A stretch of DNA of 19,201 bases from RGIG5579 sp045541915 (GTDB taxonomy: Bacteria; Bacillota; Clostridia; Oscillospirales; SIG627). The stretch lies in assembly GCA_045541915.1 (NCBI GenBank), contig JAZQJZ010000040.1, positions 1-19,201 of the forward strand. Reading direction: 5' to 3'. Of this stretch, positions 6,314-13,900 are shown one piece after another. The notes under the pieces were generated by a model. It saw nothing but the letters and a program-made list of their open reading frames with translations. It was not told where the DNA came from and searched no databases. Position 1 is the stretch's first letter. Each line of letters opens with the position of its first letter. Position numbers and translations under genes: made by a program.

Positions 6314-7705
6314 ATGGGTGAAAAGCTCTTTTTATTTTTTCTCGACCGAAAAAAGAGAAATCTTGTTTTTTTGATTCTTGGCACCGTCCTTGTTTTTTCT
6401 GTCATTTTTGCCATTGCGCTATTTTCTTCGCCTAAGGCAGAAAATATTGAAACGACCGACGAGACCGGGAAAACGGAAACCCTTGAAGTAAACAAAACCC
6501 TTCCGCCGGAAACCGAATCGGATTTGACCGAAGAAGTCTCGGAAACTCAGCCTGCACCAAAAGAGATTCTGGCTCACGGGATTGATGTCTCCAAATGGCA
6601 AGGCGCTATTCAGTGGGAGGAGGTTGCCAAGGCAGAAGTGGATTTTGCTTTTGTGCGTCTTGGGTATCGAGGAGAAAATGGGGTTCTCTATGAGGATGAA
6701 AATGCCCGTTATAATCTCCAGCAAGCTGCCAAAAACGGAATTTTAACCGGGGTATATTTCTATTCCCGTGCCACCACACCGCAGCAAGCAAGAGAAGAGG
6801 CTCAGTGGATCCTGGAGCGAATCGGCGGCTTTGCCATCTCGTACCCGGTGGTGTTTGATTGGGAATTGGGCAATGCGGTCTCTACCGTTACCGCCCAGGT
6901 TCGCACCGATCTTGCCTTGAGCTTTTTAAGAGAGATCGAAAACGGCGGATACCACGGAATGCTCTACGCTCCCATAAGTGAATTTGAAAATCCCACCCTC
7001 TGGCAATCCGAGCGAATTTTAAAAGAATTTCCCGTTTGGATCGCCAGATATCAGTCCGAACTCCATGGGGAAATGTCTTATCCGGATACCGAGCTTGACT
7101 ATGCCATTTGGCAGTATACCGATCAGGGTATCATTCCGGGCATTGATAAGAAGGTGGATCGGAATGTTTCCTATGTGCTCTATCCCTTTTCGGAAGCCAA
7201 AAAGCCGGATCAAAATCCCTCGGAATATGCTCCGCCCTCTGATTTTCGTCAGACCTTTCAACCGGTATCCTACCGTGTGACGGCAAAGGATGAGGTCAAT
7301 CTGCGAAGCACTCCTTCCATTGAGGGGGAGATTGTGGGCACTTTGAAAAAAGGTGAGTTCCTTCTTTGCACCGGCCGGGGTGATATGGGCTGGTCCAGAC
7401 TTGATTTTTCCGGACAGACGGTTTATGCTGTGACCTCGTATTTAACCGAAACAGTTCTTCCTGAACCGGAGCCGGATCCTGCGCTGGGCCATACCTTTCA
7501 AAATGTTCAGGAATCGGTCACCGCTAAAATTGAAGTCAATCTCCGTTCCACTCCCTCCAGTGAGGGCGAGATCGTGGGAACCTTGAAAAACGGCGAGGTT
7601 TTGATCCGCACCGGCCTTGGAGACCGAGGCTGGGATCGCTTGACTTACAATGGAAACACTGTGTATGCTGTGAGTTCTTACCTGACTCCGGCAGAACCCT
7701 TTTGA
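6314..7705 (+). CDS. Membrane-anchored GH25 lysozyme with two bacterial SH3 repeats
   Basis: 463 residues from the preferred start at 6314. Residues about 16-37 are a single hydrophobic segment (signal anchor), followed by an acidic Thr/Glu linker to about residue 85. The GH25 muramidase domain runs from HGIDVSKWQG (His88, Asp91) to about 285, with the catalytic pair in VFDWEL (Asp182, Glu184) and the conserved DYAIWQYT. Two SH3_3 repeats follow (about 320-380 and 402-460), each with EVNLRSTPS and EGEIVGTLK; they probably bind the cell wall. The enzyme would cleave the MurNAc-GlcNAc bond outside the membrane. The ATG at 6281 precedes the likely transcript start. AGGAG at 6296-6300 is 13 bases from 6314, rather far, and fits the out-of-frame ATG at 6306 better. 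It is followed closely by the PnuC gene. Confidence 0.9.
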   Translation: MGEKLFLFFLDRKKRNLVFLILGTVLVFSVIFAIALFSSPKAENIETTDETGKTETLEVNKTLPPETESDLTEEVSETQPAPKEILAHGIDVSKWQGAIQWEEVAKAEVDFAFVRLGYRGENGVLYEDENARYNLQQAAKNGILTGVYFYSRATTPQQAREEAQWILERIGGFAISYPVVFDWELGNAVSTVTAQVRTDLALSFLREIENGGYHGMLYAPISEFENPTLWQSERILKEFPVWIARYQSELHGEMSYPDTELDYAIWQYTDQGIIPGIDKKVDRNVSYVLYPFSEAKKPDQNPSEYAPPSDFRQTFQPVSYRVTAKDEVNLRSTPSIEGEIVGTLKKGEFLLCTGRGDMGWSRLDFSGQTVYAVTSYLTETVLPEPEPDPALGHTFQNVQESVTAKIEVNLRSTPSSEGEIVGTLKNGEVLIRTGLGDRGWDRLTYNGNTVYAVSSYLTPAEPF

Positions 7706-7730
7706 TTTTTAACATAATTTTGGAGTTTGG

Positions 7731-8417
7731 ATGAAAAAATTATTTGTGCCGCTATCCGGGTTTGATGTTGCTCTATGGGCCGGATCTTCTCTGGCGGTGT
7801 TGGCTTCCTATTGGTTCTTCCCCGATGGCAGTTTTGCTTCAACCGTTGGATCACTGATCGGTGTCACTTCCTTGATCTTCATTGCAAAAGGTGCAGTGAT
7901 AGGGCAAATGCTGATGGTGGTATTCGCTCTGTTTTACGGATTAAATGCCATTGCATTCCGATATTATGGAGAAATGCTGACATATCTTGGTCTTTCTTTG
8001 CCGGCTGCCGTTTTTAATATCTATTCCTGGCTCAAGCATCCCTATCGGGATCAGTCGGAGGTGGAGATCGCACCGCTCACCCCACGTCGCTTTGCCATAA
8101 CCTCTGTTTGTTCAGTTTTGGTTACTGTTGTTTTTTACTTTTTGCTTCGGGCCTTAAATACCTCTCAGCTTCTGGTTTCCACCTTTTCTGTTACCACCAG
8201 CTTTTTTGCCGCTGCATTGAGCTTTCAAAGAAGCGTTTGGTATGCCATTGCTTATGCTTTTAACGATGTGGTTTTGATCGTTCTTTGGGGTGTAACCTTT
8301 TTCCGTGACCCCTCGGTTTTGCCCATTTTGGTTTGCTTCTCCGTCTTTTTGTTGAACGATCTTCACGGCTTTTTTTCCTGGAAAAAAATGAGAAAAAAGC
8401 AGGAAAAGGGCCTTTAG
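7731..8417 (+). CDS. pnuC: PnuC-type nicotinamide riboside/vitamin transporter
   Basis: 228 residues with about seven hydrophobic segments. The stretch IGVTSLIFIAKGAVIGQMLM and the later NIYSWLKHP and NDVVLIVLWG are characteristic of PnuC transporters, which move nicotinamide riboside (or, in relatives, thiamine or riboflavin) by facilitated diffusion coupled to phosphorylation inside the cell. No kinase gene is in the window, so the substrate is a family guess. GGAG lies five bases before the start, and only 25 bases separate it from the lysozyme gene, so both probably share one transcript. A hairpin with a T-rich tail follows. Confidence 0.88.
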   Translation: MKKLFVPLSGFDVALWAGSSLAVLASYWFFPDGSFASTVGSLIGVTSLIFIAKGAVIGQMLMVVFALFYGLNAIAFRYYGEMLTYLGLSLPAAVFNIYSWLKHPYRDQSEVEIAPLTPRRFAITSVCSVLVTVVFYFLLRALNTSQLLVSTFSVTTSFFAAALSFQRSVWYAIAYAFNDVVLIVLWGVTFFRDPSVLPILVCFSVFLLNDLHGFFSWKKMRKKQEKGL

Positions 8418-8446
8418 AACGAAGTGAGAAAAAAACAGCCTTGCAT

Positions 8447-8482
8447 TGGGAGACTTCTCATAAGGAAGTCTCCCAGTTTTAT
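8447..8482 (+). terminator. Terminator after pnuC
   Basis: TGGGAGACTTC (8447-8457) and GAAGTCTCCCA (8465-8475) form an 11-bp perfect stem with a seven-base loop, followed by GTTTTATT. Its T-tail overlaps the outer arm of the hairpin array that begins at 8477. Confidence 0.85.
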
Positions 8483-8679
8483 TCGCCAAAGGCGAGTGAT
8501 ATTGCTTCGCAGTGATATTATGCTACGCATAGTGATATTGTCCTACGGACAGTTTTTAGGGCGAATAAAATATCACTACGACCAGAGGGAGTAATATCAC
8601 TTTCTTTTTGAAATGTCTCGCCATAGGCGAGGAATTTTCAAAAGAAAATATCACTCTTTGCACAGCAAAGAATATCACT
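8477..8679. repeat. Modular hairpin array with AGTGATATT / AATATCACT spacers
   Basis: Three direct copies of AGTGATATT (8495-8503, 8511-8519, 8531-8539) are followed by four reverse complements AATATCACT (8569-8577, 8593-8601, 8647-8655, 8671-8679). Between them sit small perfect hairpins with three-base loops: CGCC-AAA-GGCG (8484-8494), TGC-TTC-GCA (8503-8511), ATGC-TAC-GCAT (8520-8530), GTCC-TAC-GGAC (8540-8550), CTCGCC-ATA-GGCGAG (8617-8631) and CTTTGC-ACA-GCAAAG (8656-8670). An outer stem TTTTATTCGCC (8477-8487) / GGCGAATAAAA (8560-8570) encloses the first half. The hairpin sequences differ but their form is kept. No protein is encoded here. It looks like an intergenic repeat family or a structured RNA; I cannot name it. 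Confidence 0.85.
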
Positions 8680-8778
8680 TATCTTTCTTGTTTGTTGTTA
8701 AAAGGGTTTGGGTATCACCCAAAAAGGCAGCGTTTGTGCTTACAAATGCGATGCTGGTTCTATCTAATAAGCATATAA

Positions 8779-8807
8779 AAAACCTCGATGAATTTCATCG
8801 AGGTTTT
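8779..8807. terminator. Bidirectional terminator hairpin
   Basis: AAAACCTCGATGA (8779-8791) and its complement (8795-8807) form a 13-bp stem with an ATT loop, with A/T runs on both flanks. On the reverse strand it can end the transcript of the dehydrogenase gene; on the forward strand it would end any read-through from the repeat region. Confidence 0.8.
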
Positions 8808-8826
8808 AAACATCCTTATGACAAGT

Positions 8827-8849
8827 AGCCTTTTGCAAGGCTGTTTTTT
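8827..8849 (+). terminator. Forward-strand intrinsic terminator
   Basis: AGCCTT (8827-8832) and AAGGCT (8837-8842) with loop TTGC, followed by GTTTTTT. The T-tract is only on the forward strand, pointing towards the end of the reverse-strand dehydrogenase gene. Confidence 0.65.
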
Positions 8850-8858
8850 AATGCTTTT

Positions 8859-9686
8859 TTATACACCGGAATAAGCGGAGAAACCGCCATCCACGGGGAG
8901 AACTACGCCGGTAACAAACCCGGACTGCTTGGAATCCAATAAGAATTTCAGCGCGCCGTTCAATTCGTCTGCTTCACCGAAGCGCTTCATAGGAGTGGCA
9001 TTTAAAATCTTGTGAGTGCGAGCAGTGGGAGTGCCGTCTTCATTGTAAAGAAGAGCCTGGTTCTGCTTGGTAACGAAAAATCCGGGAGCGATGGCATTGA
9101 CACGGATATTCGCAGAAGCAAAATGCACGGCCAGCCATTGGGTGAAGTTGGAAATGGCAGCTTTCGCACCGCTGTAAGCCGGAATCTTGGTCAAGGGACG
9201 GAACGCATTCATAGAGGAGACATTCAAAATGGAGCATCCCTCTTTGCCGATCATATCCGGTACAAAAACCTGAGTGGGAAGGAGAGTTCCCAAGAAGTTT
9301 AAGTTGAATACGAAGCCGATTCCGTTGGGATCCAGATTGAAGAAGGTCTTGATGTCTTGAGCGGTTTCGTCACCGGGCTGGTAGGTTTCGTGATCGGTGG
9401 TGCCTCGGGGATTGTTGCCTCCGGCGCCATTGATGAGAATGTCACATTTTCCAAAGTCCTTCAAGATGGCCTGATGAGCCTCTTCGATAGAATCCTTTTC
9501 TAAAACGTTGCACTTATAAGCGCGAGCGTCACCTCCCTCGGCGCGGATTTCAGCAGCAAAAGCCTCAGCCGCTTCCAGATTGAGGTCCAAAAGTGCAATG
9601 CGATGACCGTCTTTTGCCAGAACCTTTGCAAAACCGGAGCAAAGAACGCCGCCGGCACCGGTGATTACGATTACTTTCTTATCCAT
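8859..9686 (-). CDS. uxuB: Short-chain dehydrogenase, D-mannonate oxidoreductase (UxuB) type
   Basis: 275 residues, classical SDR. The NAD(P)-binding motif TGAGGVLCSGFA starts at residue 9, Asp34 follows beta-2, NGAGG is at 86-90, and the catalytic Ser157/158, Tyr171 and Lys175 (YSGAK) are present. The insertion at about residues 95-140 (NLDPNGIGFVFNLNFLGTLL) is typical of the SDR form of D-mannonate oxidoreductase (fructuronate reductase), which interconverts D-fructuronate and D-mannonate in hexuronate breakdown. The start at 9686 is chosen over an in-frame one 41 codons earlier: AAGGA precedes it at good distance and homology begins there. No other hexuronate gene is nearby, so the exact substrate is uncertain. 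It lies last in a row of three reverse-strand genes. Confidence 0.85.
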   Translation of the reverse strand: MDKKVIVITGAGGVLCSGFAKVLAKDGHRIALLDLNLEAAEAFAAEIRAEGGDARAYKCNVLEKDSIEEAHQAILKDFGKCDILINGAGGNNPRGTTDHETYQPGDETAQDIKTFFNLDPNGIGFVFNLNFLGTLLPTQVFVPDMIGKEGCSILNVSSMNAFRPLTKIPAYSGAKAAISNFTQWLAVHFASANIRVNAIAPGFFVTKQNQALLYNEDGTPTARTHKILNATPMKRFGEADELNGALKFLLDSKQSGFVTGVVLPVDGGFSAYSGV

Positions 9687-9729
9687 AATAATTCCTTTCT
9701 TATTTGAAGAATGGCATTTGAATAAAACC

Positions 9730-9738
9730 AGTATAACA
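9730..9738 (-). promoter_or_regulatory. Extended -10 element before the SDR gene
   Basis: On the reverse strand TGTTATACT is an extended -10 box about 44 bases before the start codon at 9686. No good -35 box is seen, as is usual for the extended type. Confidence 0.4.
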
Positions 9739-9772
9739 CAGATTTGAGGGAAAATACATTGCAAAAAAAGGT

Positions 9773-9988
9773 TTATTTGCTCTCCGGGAAAACACTTGGA
9801 ATGGGGCAAAATTCAGGAATCTTGCGCACCGAAACCTTGATTTTCAAAGGATCAAAAACAAAACGGGAGCAAACACCGCCCGGATCTACAACCCCTTTTT
9901 TCTTGCAAATGCAATATTCACCGTTGAAAATTTCCTGACCGTGCTCACACAGCGAACAGGATCGGTCAAAATCACGCTTTTTAGCCAT
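9773..9988 (-). CDS. Small cysteine-rich protein, probable metal-binding knuckle
   Basis: 71 residues. CSLC (residues 11-14), CIC (26-28) and a lone Cys at 40 (GVCSRF) suggest a small zinc or other metal site. The closing motif CSRFVFDPLK is of a kind I associate with short conserved clostridial proteins of unknown function. No signal peptide or membrane segment is seen. AAGGA stands nine bases before the start. It begins 44 bases after the YlbJ-like gene on the same strand, so the two are probably co-transcribed. No function can be given. Confidence 0.75.
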   Translation of the reverse strand: MAKKRDFDRSCSLCEHGQEIFNGEYCICKKKGVVDPGGVCSRFVFDPLKIKVSVRKIPEFCPIPSVFPESK

Positions 9989-10032
9989 ATATCCACATCC
10001 TTTTCCCTCATTTTACACGATTTTAAGTCAGA

Positions 10033-10914
10033 TTACAAGCATTTTTGTAAAAATTCCGCAGCAACAAAGAGTAGTACAGCAAACGTGATTTTGCCGGCAA
10101 AGAAGTATTTGGTGGAAAATTTGGCATTTCGAATGATCCCAATTGTTTGCAGCTGAACGGAAATGCCGGACCATCCGATGCCGGCGGCACAAAGGGAAAA
10201 TGCGGTTTTTTGAGGAAGGGAAGTCAGAGCCTGAACACCGCCTGTCAATTCCAGAAAAAGGGAAACAAGAGCCTCGCCGAGGGGAGAAAGGTGGAGGATA
10301 TCGGTCAAAAGCGAGGAAAGAAACGTGAAAAAAAGAATACAGGCGGAAATATAGGCAAAGGATTTTGCAGATTGCGAAAAGCTTTGGGTGATCAGTTCGG
10401 AAAAGGAATAGGGAGCGGAAGAGGGAAGAGCCCTCGTTTCTTTTTTCATCAGCTTTTTTCCAAAGAAAAGGAAAAAGAATAATAAGGTAAAAAGCGTCTG
10501 CAGGAAAACCAGATACCAACCCCATCGAATATGTCCCATCAGATTCAATCCGCATAAATTCAAAAGAAAAGCCGGCCCGGCATTGTTACAGAAAAAGAGA
10601 AACTGCTCTCCTTCTTTTTTTGAAATACATCCCGTCTCCGCCAGCCTTGCCGCCGTAGCGGCTCCAATGGGAAAACCGCACAAAGTCCCTAACAGCAAGG
10701 GAAGAAATAAGACCTTTTTTCCATTGCCATCCGAGGAAAGAAACGTGATGATCCGGGATAAGACCAGGTTTGGGAACAGTGCCGGAAGTGCGGAGCCCAG
10801 TACCAGATCAAGTCCCTTTTCCACACCGCTTCGAGAGGCGCCGGGAAATAAAAGGGCAAGAAAAAGAAGTAAAACCGTCAGAAAAATGCCCGTCACTTTG
10901 GTTCGCTTCGTCAT
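10033..10914 (-). CDS. YlbJ-like sporulation/nucleoside-recognition membrane protein
   Basis: 293 residues with about eight hydrophobic segments. The order of motifs resembles YlbJ: ALPALFPNLVLSRII near residues 42-56, GTLCGFPIGAATAARLAETG (76-95), and FFCNNAGPAFLLN (about 107-119), which corresponds to the TNASSPLF box of YlbJ and other Gate/nucleoside-recognition proteins. YlbJ is an integral membrane protein needed for spore envelope formation in Bacillus; the transported or bound ligand is unknown. The family call is by motif pattern and could be a paralogue. AAGGA lies eight bases before the start. It is divergent from yqfC across 61 bases. Confidence 0.78.
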   Translation of the reverse strand: MTKRTKVTGIFLTVLLLFLALLFPGASRSGVEKGLDLVLGSALPALFPNLVLSRIITFLSSDGNGKKVLFLPLLLGTLCGFPIGAATAARLAETGCISKKEGEQFLFFCNNAGPAFLLNLCGLNLMGHIRWGWYLVFLQTLFTLLFFFLFFGKKLMKKETRALPSSAPYSFSELITQSFSQSAKSFAYISACILFFTFLSSLLTDILHLSPLGEALVSLFLELTGGVQALTSLPQKTAFSLCAAGIGWSGISVQLQTIGIIRNAKFSTKYFFAGKITFAVLLFVAAEFLQKCL

Positions 10915-10975
10915 ATATTTTTTCCTTCTTTTGTATATTTTATCATAAAAATATTATGCATAGGACGGTACCGAT

Positions 10976-11230
10976 ATGGCGGAAAATAAGAAAAAACGCG
11001 ATTTGTTTTCTCATCCCAAGACTCATTTTATTACCATACAAAGCAGAAGGCGTCTGGTGATGGAGGGCGTGGAGGAAATTGTATTTTGCGATCCGGATAA
11101 AATGATTCTGAAGGGAACGTATGTCCTGGAGATCCAGGGCACAAATCTTCAATTGGAGGAGCTTGGGAACGATAATATGGCCGTTTGCGGCCGCATTTGT
11201 TCCGTTACCTTTCCGGAGGAGGCGCTGTGA
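10976..11230 (+). CDS. yqfC: YqfC, YabP/YqfC family sporulation protein
   Basis: 84 residues, mostly short beta strands: ITIQSRRRLVMEGVEEIVFC, then KMILKGTYVLEIQGTNLQLE and GRICSVTF. This is the pattern of the YabP/YqfC family, small proteins made in the mother cell during sporulation. Position confirms it: yqfD follows directly, as in Bacillus and most spore-forming Firmicutes. The GTGA overlap with yqfD indicates coupled translation. The ribosome binding site (AGGACGG) lies about seven bases before the start. Confidence 0.88.
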   Translation: MAENKKKRDLFSHPKTHFITIQSRRRLVMEGVEEIVFCDPDKMILKGTYVLEIQGTNLQLEELGNDNMAVCGRICSVTFPEEAL

Positions 11231-12420
11231 GAAGACTCTATCGATTTTTAACCGGCTCTTACCGCATCACCTTTTCTTCCACCAATCCGGAGAGGGTTTT
11301 GAATGTGACGCTGAAACAAAACATTCCCATCTGGAACATTGAAAAAGGGGAAAAAGCCGTCTCTTTTTCCATTTCTCCCTCTTTGAAAAGCGTCCTTCTT
11401 GCCAATCTTGCTCTTTCCGGGTCAGAACAGATCAAGGAAGAAAAAAGAGGAGTCTTGGTGATCCTGCAGCGCTTCGGAAAGCGCTGGGGACTGATGCTGG
11501 GCTTTGCTCTGTTTCTCGTTGTCATTCTTCTTTCCACTTGCTTTGTTTGGAGTGTGGAGGTGGAAGGAAATTCTGTGATCCCGGAGGAAGAGATCCGAGA
11601 GAGGGTGGCCCGGCTTGGGCTTTCTCCTGGAACTGTCATTTCCAAAATTGATACCGGCGATTTTTCCCTTCTTTTTCAGGTGGAAAACCCCGAATTCTCT
11701 TACGCTTCCCTGAACATCATCGGAACTCGCGCTATTCTTTCCGTTCGGGAGCGAGAATCTTTGGGGGAGGAAAGGGAGGAGGAAAACGGCGCTTCCAATC
11801 TGGTATCCTCTATCCACGGTGAGATTTTACGTTTCGAGGTGCTATCCGGGCAAATTGCGGTAAAACGCGGGGATGTGGTTCCCAAAGGGGCTCTTCTCAT
11901 CAGCGGTGTGGTGGAAAAATCAAACGGTGCATTTGCTACGGTCAAGGCCCAGGGAAGAGTCTTTGCCAAAACAGAACGTTTTTTTCAGGTGCACATTCCC
12001 TTGAAAGAAAAACAAACGGTCTTTACCGGAAAAGAAGAACAAAAAAGAAAGTACCGGATCCTTGGCTTTTCCTTTGCCTTGCCGGGCTTTGAAGATTGTG
12101 ATTATTCCCAGTTTAAAGCTTTGGAAAGCACCGAGCCGATGGTCCTTTTCGGACGGGAACTTCCCATTCTGGTAACCACCCGTACCTTGTGTGAAACAGA
12201 GGAAAAAACTGAAGTGCTAACGGTTGACAGAGCGAAGAAAAAGGCTTATGATAGTTACGAAGAGTATAAAAGGGATCATCTTGCTCCGGGCTATGAAATC
12301 CTGGAAGAAAACATCTCTTTTACAGAAGAAGAAACGGGCGTTTGGCTTTCCGTAGAGCTTGTTCTATCGGAAAATATTGCCCTTTCTTCTCCCTTTTCTT
12401 GCGTGGAACTTCCAAATTAG
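11227..12420 (+). CDS. yqfD: YqfD sporulation protein
   Basis: 397 residues from the GTG at 11227, which overlaps the yqfC stop and is preceded by GGAGGAGG (11215-11222). The N-terminus RRLYRFLTGSYRITF is the usual YqfD start. One transmembrane segment (about residues 83-103, GLMLGFALFLVVILLSTCFV) is followed by a POTRA-like segment (VEVEGNSVIPEEEIRERVAR) and the YqfD core. YqfD is a mother-cell sporulation membrane protein with an unclear molecular task. A longer frame beginning at 11185 lies wholly over the end of yqfC and is not used. phoH follows after 26 bases. Confidence 0.9.
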   Translation: MRRLYRFLTGSYRITFSSTNPERVLNVTLKQNIPIWNIEKGEKAVSFSISPSLKSVLLANLALSGSEQIKEEKRGVLVILQRFGKRWGLMLGFALFLVVILLSTCFVWSVEVEGNSVIPEEEIRERVARLGLSPGTVISKIDTGDFSLLFQVENPEFSYASLNIIGTRAILSVRERESLGEEREEENGASNLVSSIHGEILRFEVLSGQIAVKRGDVVPKGALLISGVVEKSNGAFATVKAQGRVFAKTERFFQVHIPLKEKQTVFTGKEEQKRKYRILGFSFALPGFEDCDYSQFKALESTEPMVLFGRELPILVTTRTLCETEEKTEVLTVDRAKKKAYDSYEEYKRDHLAPGYEILEENISFTEEETGVWLSVELVLSENIALSSPFSCVELPN

Positions 12421-12446
12421 CAAAACAAAAAAGGAAAGGATTTTAA

Positions 12447-13406
12447 ATGTCAGAAAAGATCATTGAAGTCTCAAGCCTGGATGCCATTGTGGACATTTTC
12501 GGAGTGGGCGATGCCAACGCCCAGAGAATCGAAAAGGAATTTGGTGTCATCCTTTACAGCCGAGACGGACAGATCCGTGTTTCCGGTGAATCAGAACCGG
12601 TGGAGAAGGCCGTCCGCGTGATCTCTTATTTGGAAAAATTAAGGGGACTTTCCGGTAATCTTACCCAGCAGAATGTGGAATATGCCATCAATGTGGCCCG
12701 TGACGGCGAGGAACTGAAGGCAGAGGAGCTCACCCGTGATACCATCTGCATCACTGCGAAGGGAAGGCCCATTAAACCCAAAACCATGGGACAAAAGGGG
12801 TTTGTGGAGTGTGTCCGCCGGGAAACCATTACCTTTGGCGTGGGCCCTGCCGGCACCGGTAAAACCTTTTTGGCGGTGGCCATGGCAACGGTGGCTCTTC
12901 GCCGAAAGGAAGTGTCCCGGATCATCATCACCCGTCCGGCCGTAGAAGCGGGGGAGAGGCTCGGCTTTTTACCAGGCGATCTGCAAAGCAAGATCGATCC
13001 GTACCTCAGACCGCTTTACGATGCACTGTTTGAAATGCTGGGCGGTGAGACGTATCAAAGATTGATGGAAAAGGGGATCATTGAGGTGGCGCCCTTGGCC
13101 TATATGCGTGGCCGTACACTGGATGATTCCTTTATCATTTTAGATGAAGCGCAAAATACCACTCCGGAGCAGATGAAAATGTTCCTCACCCGTCTTGGCC
13201 AGGGTTCGAAAGCGGTGGTCAATGGCGATATTACCCAGATCGACCTCCCCACTGGTACCCCCTCCGGCTTAAAGCAGGCCCTGGAGGTCTGCAAAGACAT
13301 TGAGGGAATCGGCATTTTCCGTCTCACCTCCAAGGATGTGGTGCGAAATACCATCGTCTCCCGGATCGTGGAGGCATATGACCGTTACGGAAAGGGGAAA
13401 GCATGA
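12447..13406 (+). CDS. phoH: PhoH-family ATPase (PhoL/YbeZ type)
   Basis: 319 residues. An N-terminal KH-like part (1-65, DIFGVGDANAQRIEKEFGV) is followed by the PhoH ATPase domain: Walker A GPAGTGKT (133-140), PGDLQSKIDPYLRP (176-189) and Walker B FIILDEAQN (229-237). Cytosolic PhoH/YbeZ proteins are P-loop enzymes thought to work with the endonuclease YbeY in RNA metabolism, which fits the ATGA overlap with ybeY. AAGGAAAGGA precedes the start. Despite the name, a link to phosphate starvation is not implied here. Confidence 0.95.
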   Translation: MSEKIIEVSSLDAIVDIFGVGDANAQRIEKEFGVILYSRDGQIRVSGESEPVEKAVRVISYLEKLRGLSGNLTQQNVEYAINVARDGEELKAEELTRDTICITAKGRPIKPKTMGQKGFVECVRRETITFGVGPAGTGKTFLAVAMATVALRRKEVSRIIITRPAVEAGERLGFLPGDLQSKIDPYLRPLYDALFEMLGGETYQRLMEKGIIEVAPLAYMRGRTLDDSFIILDEAQNTTPEQMKMFLTRLGQGSKAVVNGDITQIDLPTGTPSGLKQALEVCKDIEGIGIFRLTSKDVVRNTIVSRIVEAYDRYGKGKA

Positions 13407-13879
13407 AAAACAGGATCTTGATTGAAAACAATCAGTCGGAAAAAGCCCCCTTTCGTGGTTATAAAAGCGCGTTGAGAAATGCCGTTTCGGCAACCCTTGC
13501 TGCCGAGGGTTTTTCCAAAAAAGCGGAAATCAGCATTTCCCTGGTTTCCATGGAACAGATCCGTGAGCTCAACCGTGATTTCCGGGGCGTGGACCGTCAG
13601 ACGGATGTCCTCTCTTTTCCGCTCTTGGAAAAAGGGGAGGAGGATCTTGGCCCTGTGGCTTATTTGGGAGACATTGTGGTGTGTCCACGGGTAATTTTTG
13701 ACCAGGCGGGACTTTTCGGTACCACCTTCCGTCAGGAAATGTGCTTGATGGTCATCCATTCCACCCTCCATCTTTTGGGATGGGATCATATGGAAGAAAA
13801 TGAGAAAAAAGAAATGTTCGCCCGTCAGGAAAGCATTCTGGCTTCTTTGAATGAAGGTGAATTGAAAACAGAAGAATAA
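13403..13879 (+). CDS. ybeY: Endoribonuclease YbeY, rRNA maturation factor
   Basis: 158 residues. The zinc-binding motif HSTLHLLGWDH supplies His119, His123 and His129. TDVLSFP (67-73) and YLGDIVV (87-93) are the other family boxes. YbeY is a single-strand endoribonuclease needed for 16S rRNA 3'-end maturation and ribosome quality control. The start overlaps the phoH stop as ATGA, and era follows after 21 bases, placing two ribosome-biogenesis genes together. In many Firmicutes a membrane HD-phosphodiesterase gene (pgpH) stands between phoH and ybeY; here it is absent. Confidence 0.96.
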   Translation: MKNRILIENNQSEKAPFRGYKSALRNAVSATLAAEGFSKKAEISISLVSMEQIRELNRDFRGVDRQTDVLSFPLLEKGEEDLGPVAYLGDIVVCPRVIFDQAGLFGTTFRQEMCLMVIHSTLHLLGWDHMEENEKKEMFARQESILASLNEGELKTEE

Positions 13880-13900
13880 GATCGGAATAGGAACGATAAT

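Larger units (their letters stand above)
8680..8850 (+). other. Gene-free structured stretch ending in two forward-strand terminators
   Basis: No convincing gene is seen. Further hairpins follow the array: TTTGGGT-ATC-ACCCAAA (8707-8723) and a GCGTTTGT/ACAAATGC stem at about 8730-8749. The stretch ends with terminator hairpins at 8779-8807 and 8827-8849. Forward-strand terminators here, after the pnuC terminator, hint at a separate small forward transcript. Confidence 0.4.

Noticed and set aside
7706..7730. A riboswitch before pnuC
   Set aside because: Only 25 bases separate it from the lysozyme gene, too short for an NAD or preQ1-type riboswitch.
8495..8679. CRISPR-like regular repeats
   Set aside because: Repeats are only nine bases, change orientation halfway and have self-complementary, unequal spacers; no cas gene is near.
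8613..8828. Forward open frame of 71 codons in the repeat region
   Set aside because: It crosses the AATATCACT hairpin units and a terminator, has no ribosome binding site and resembles no protein.
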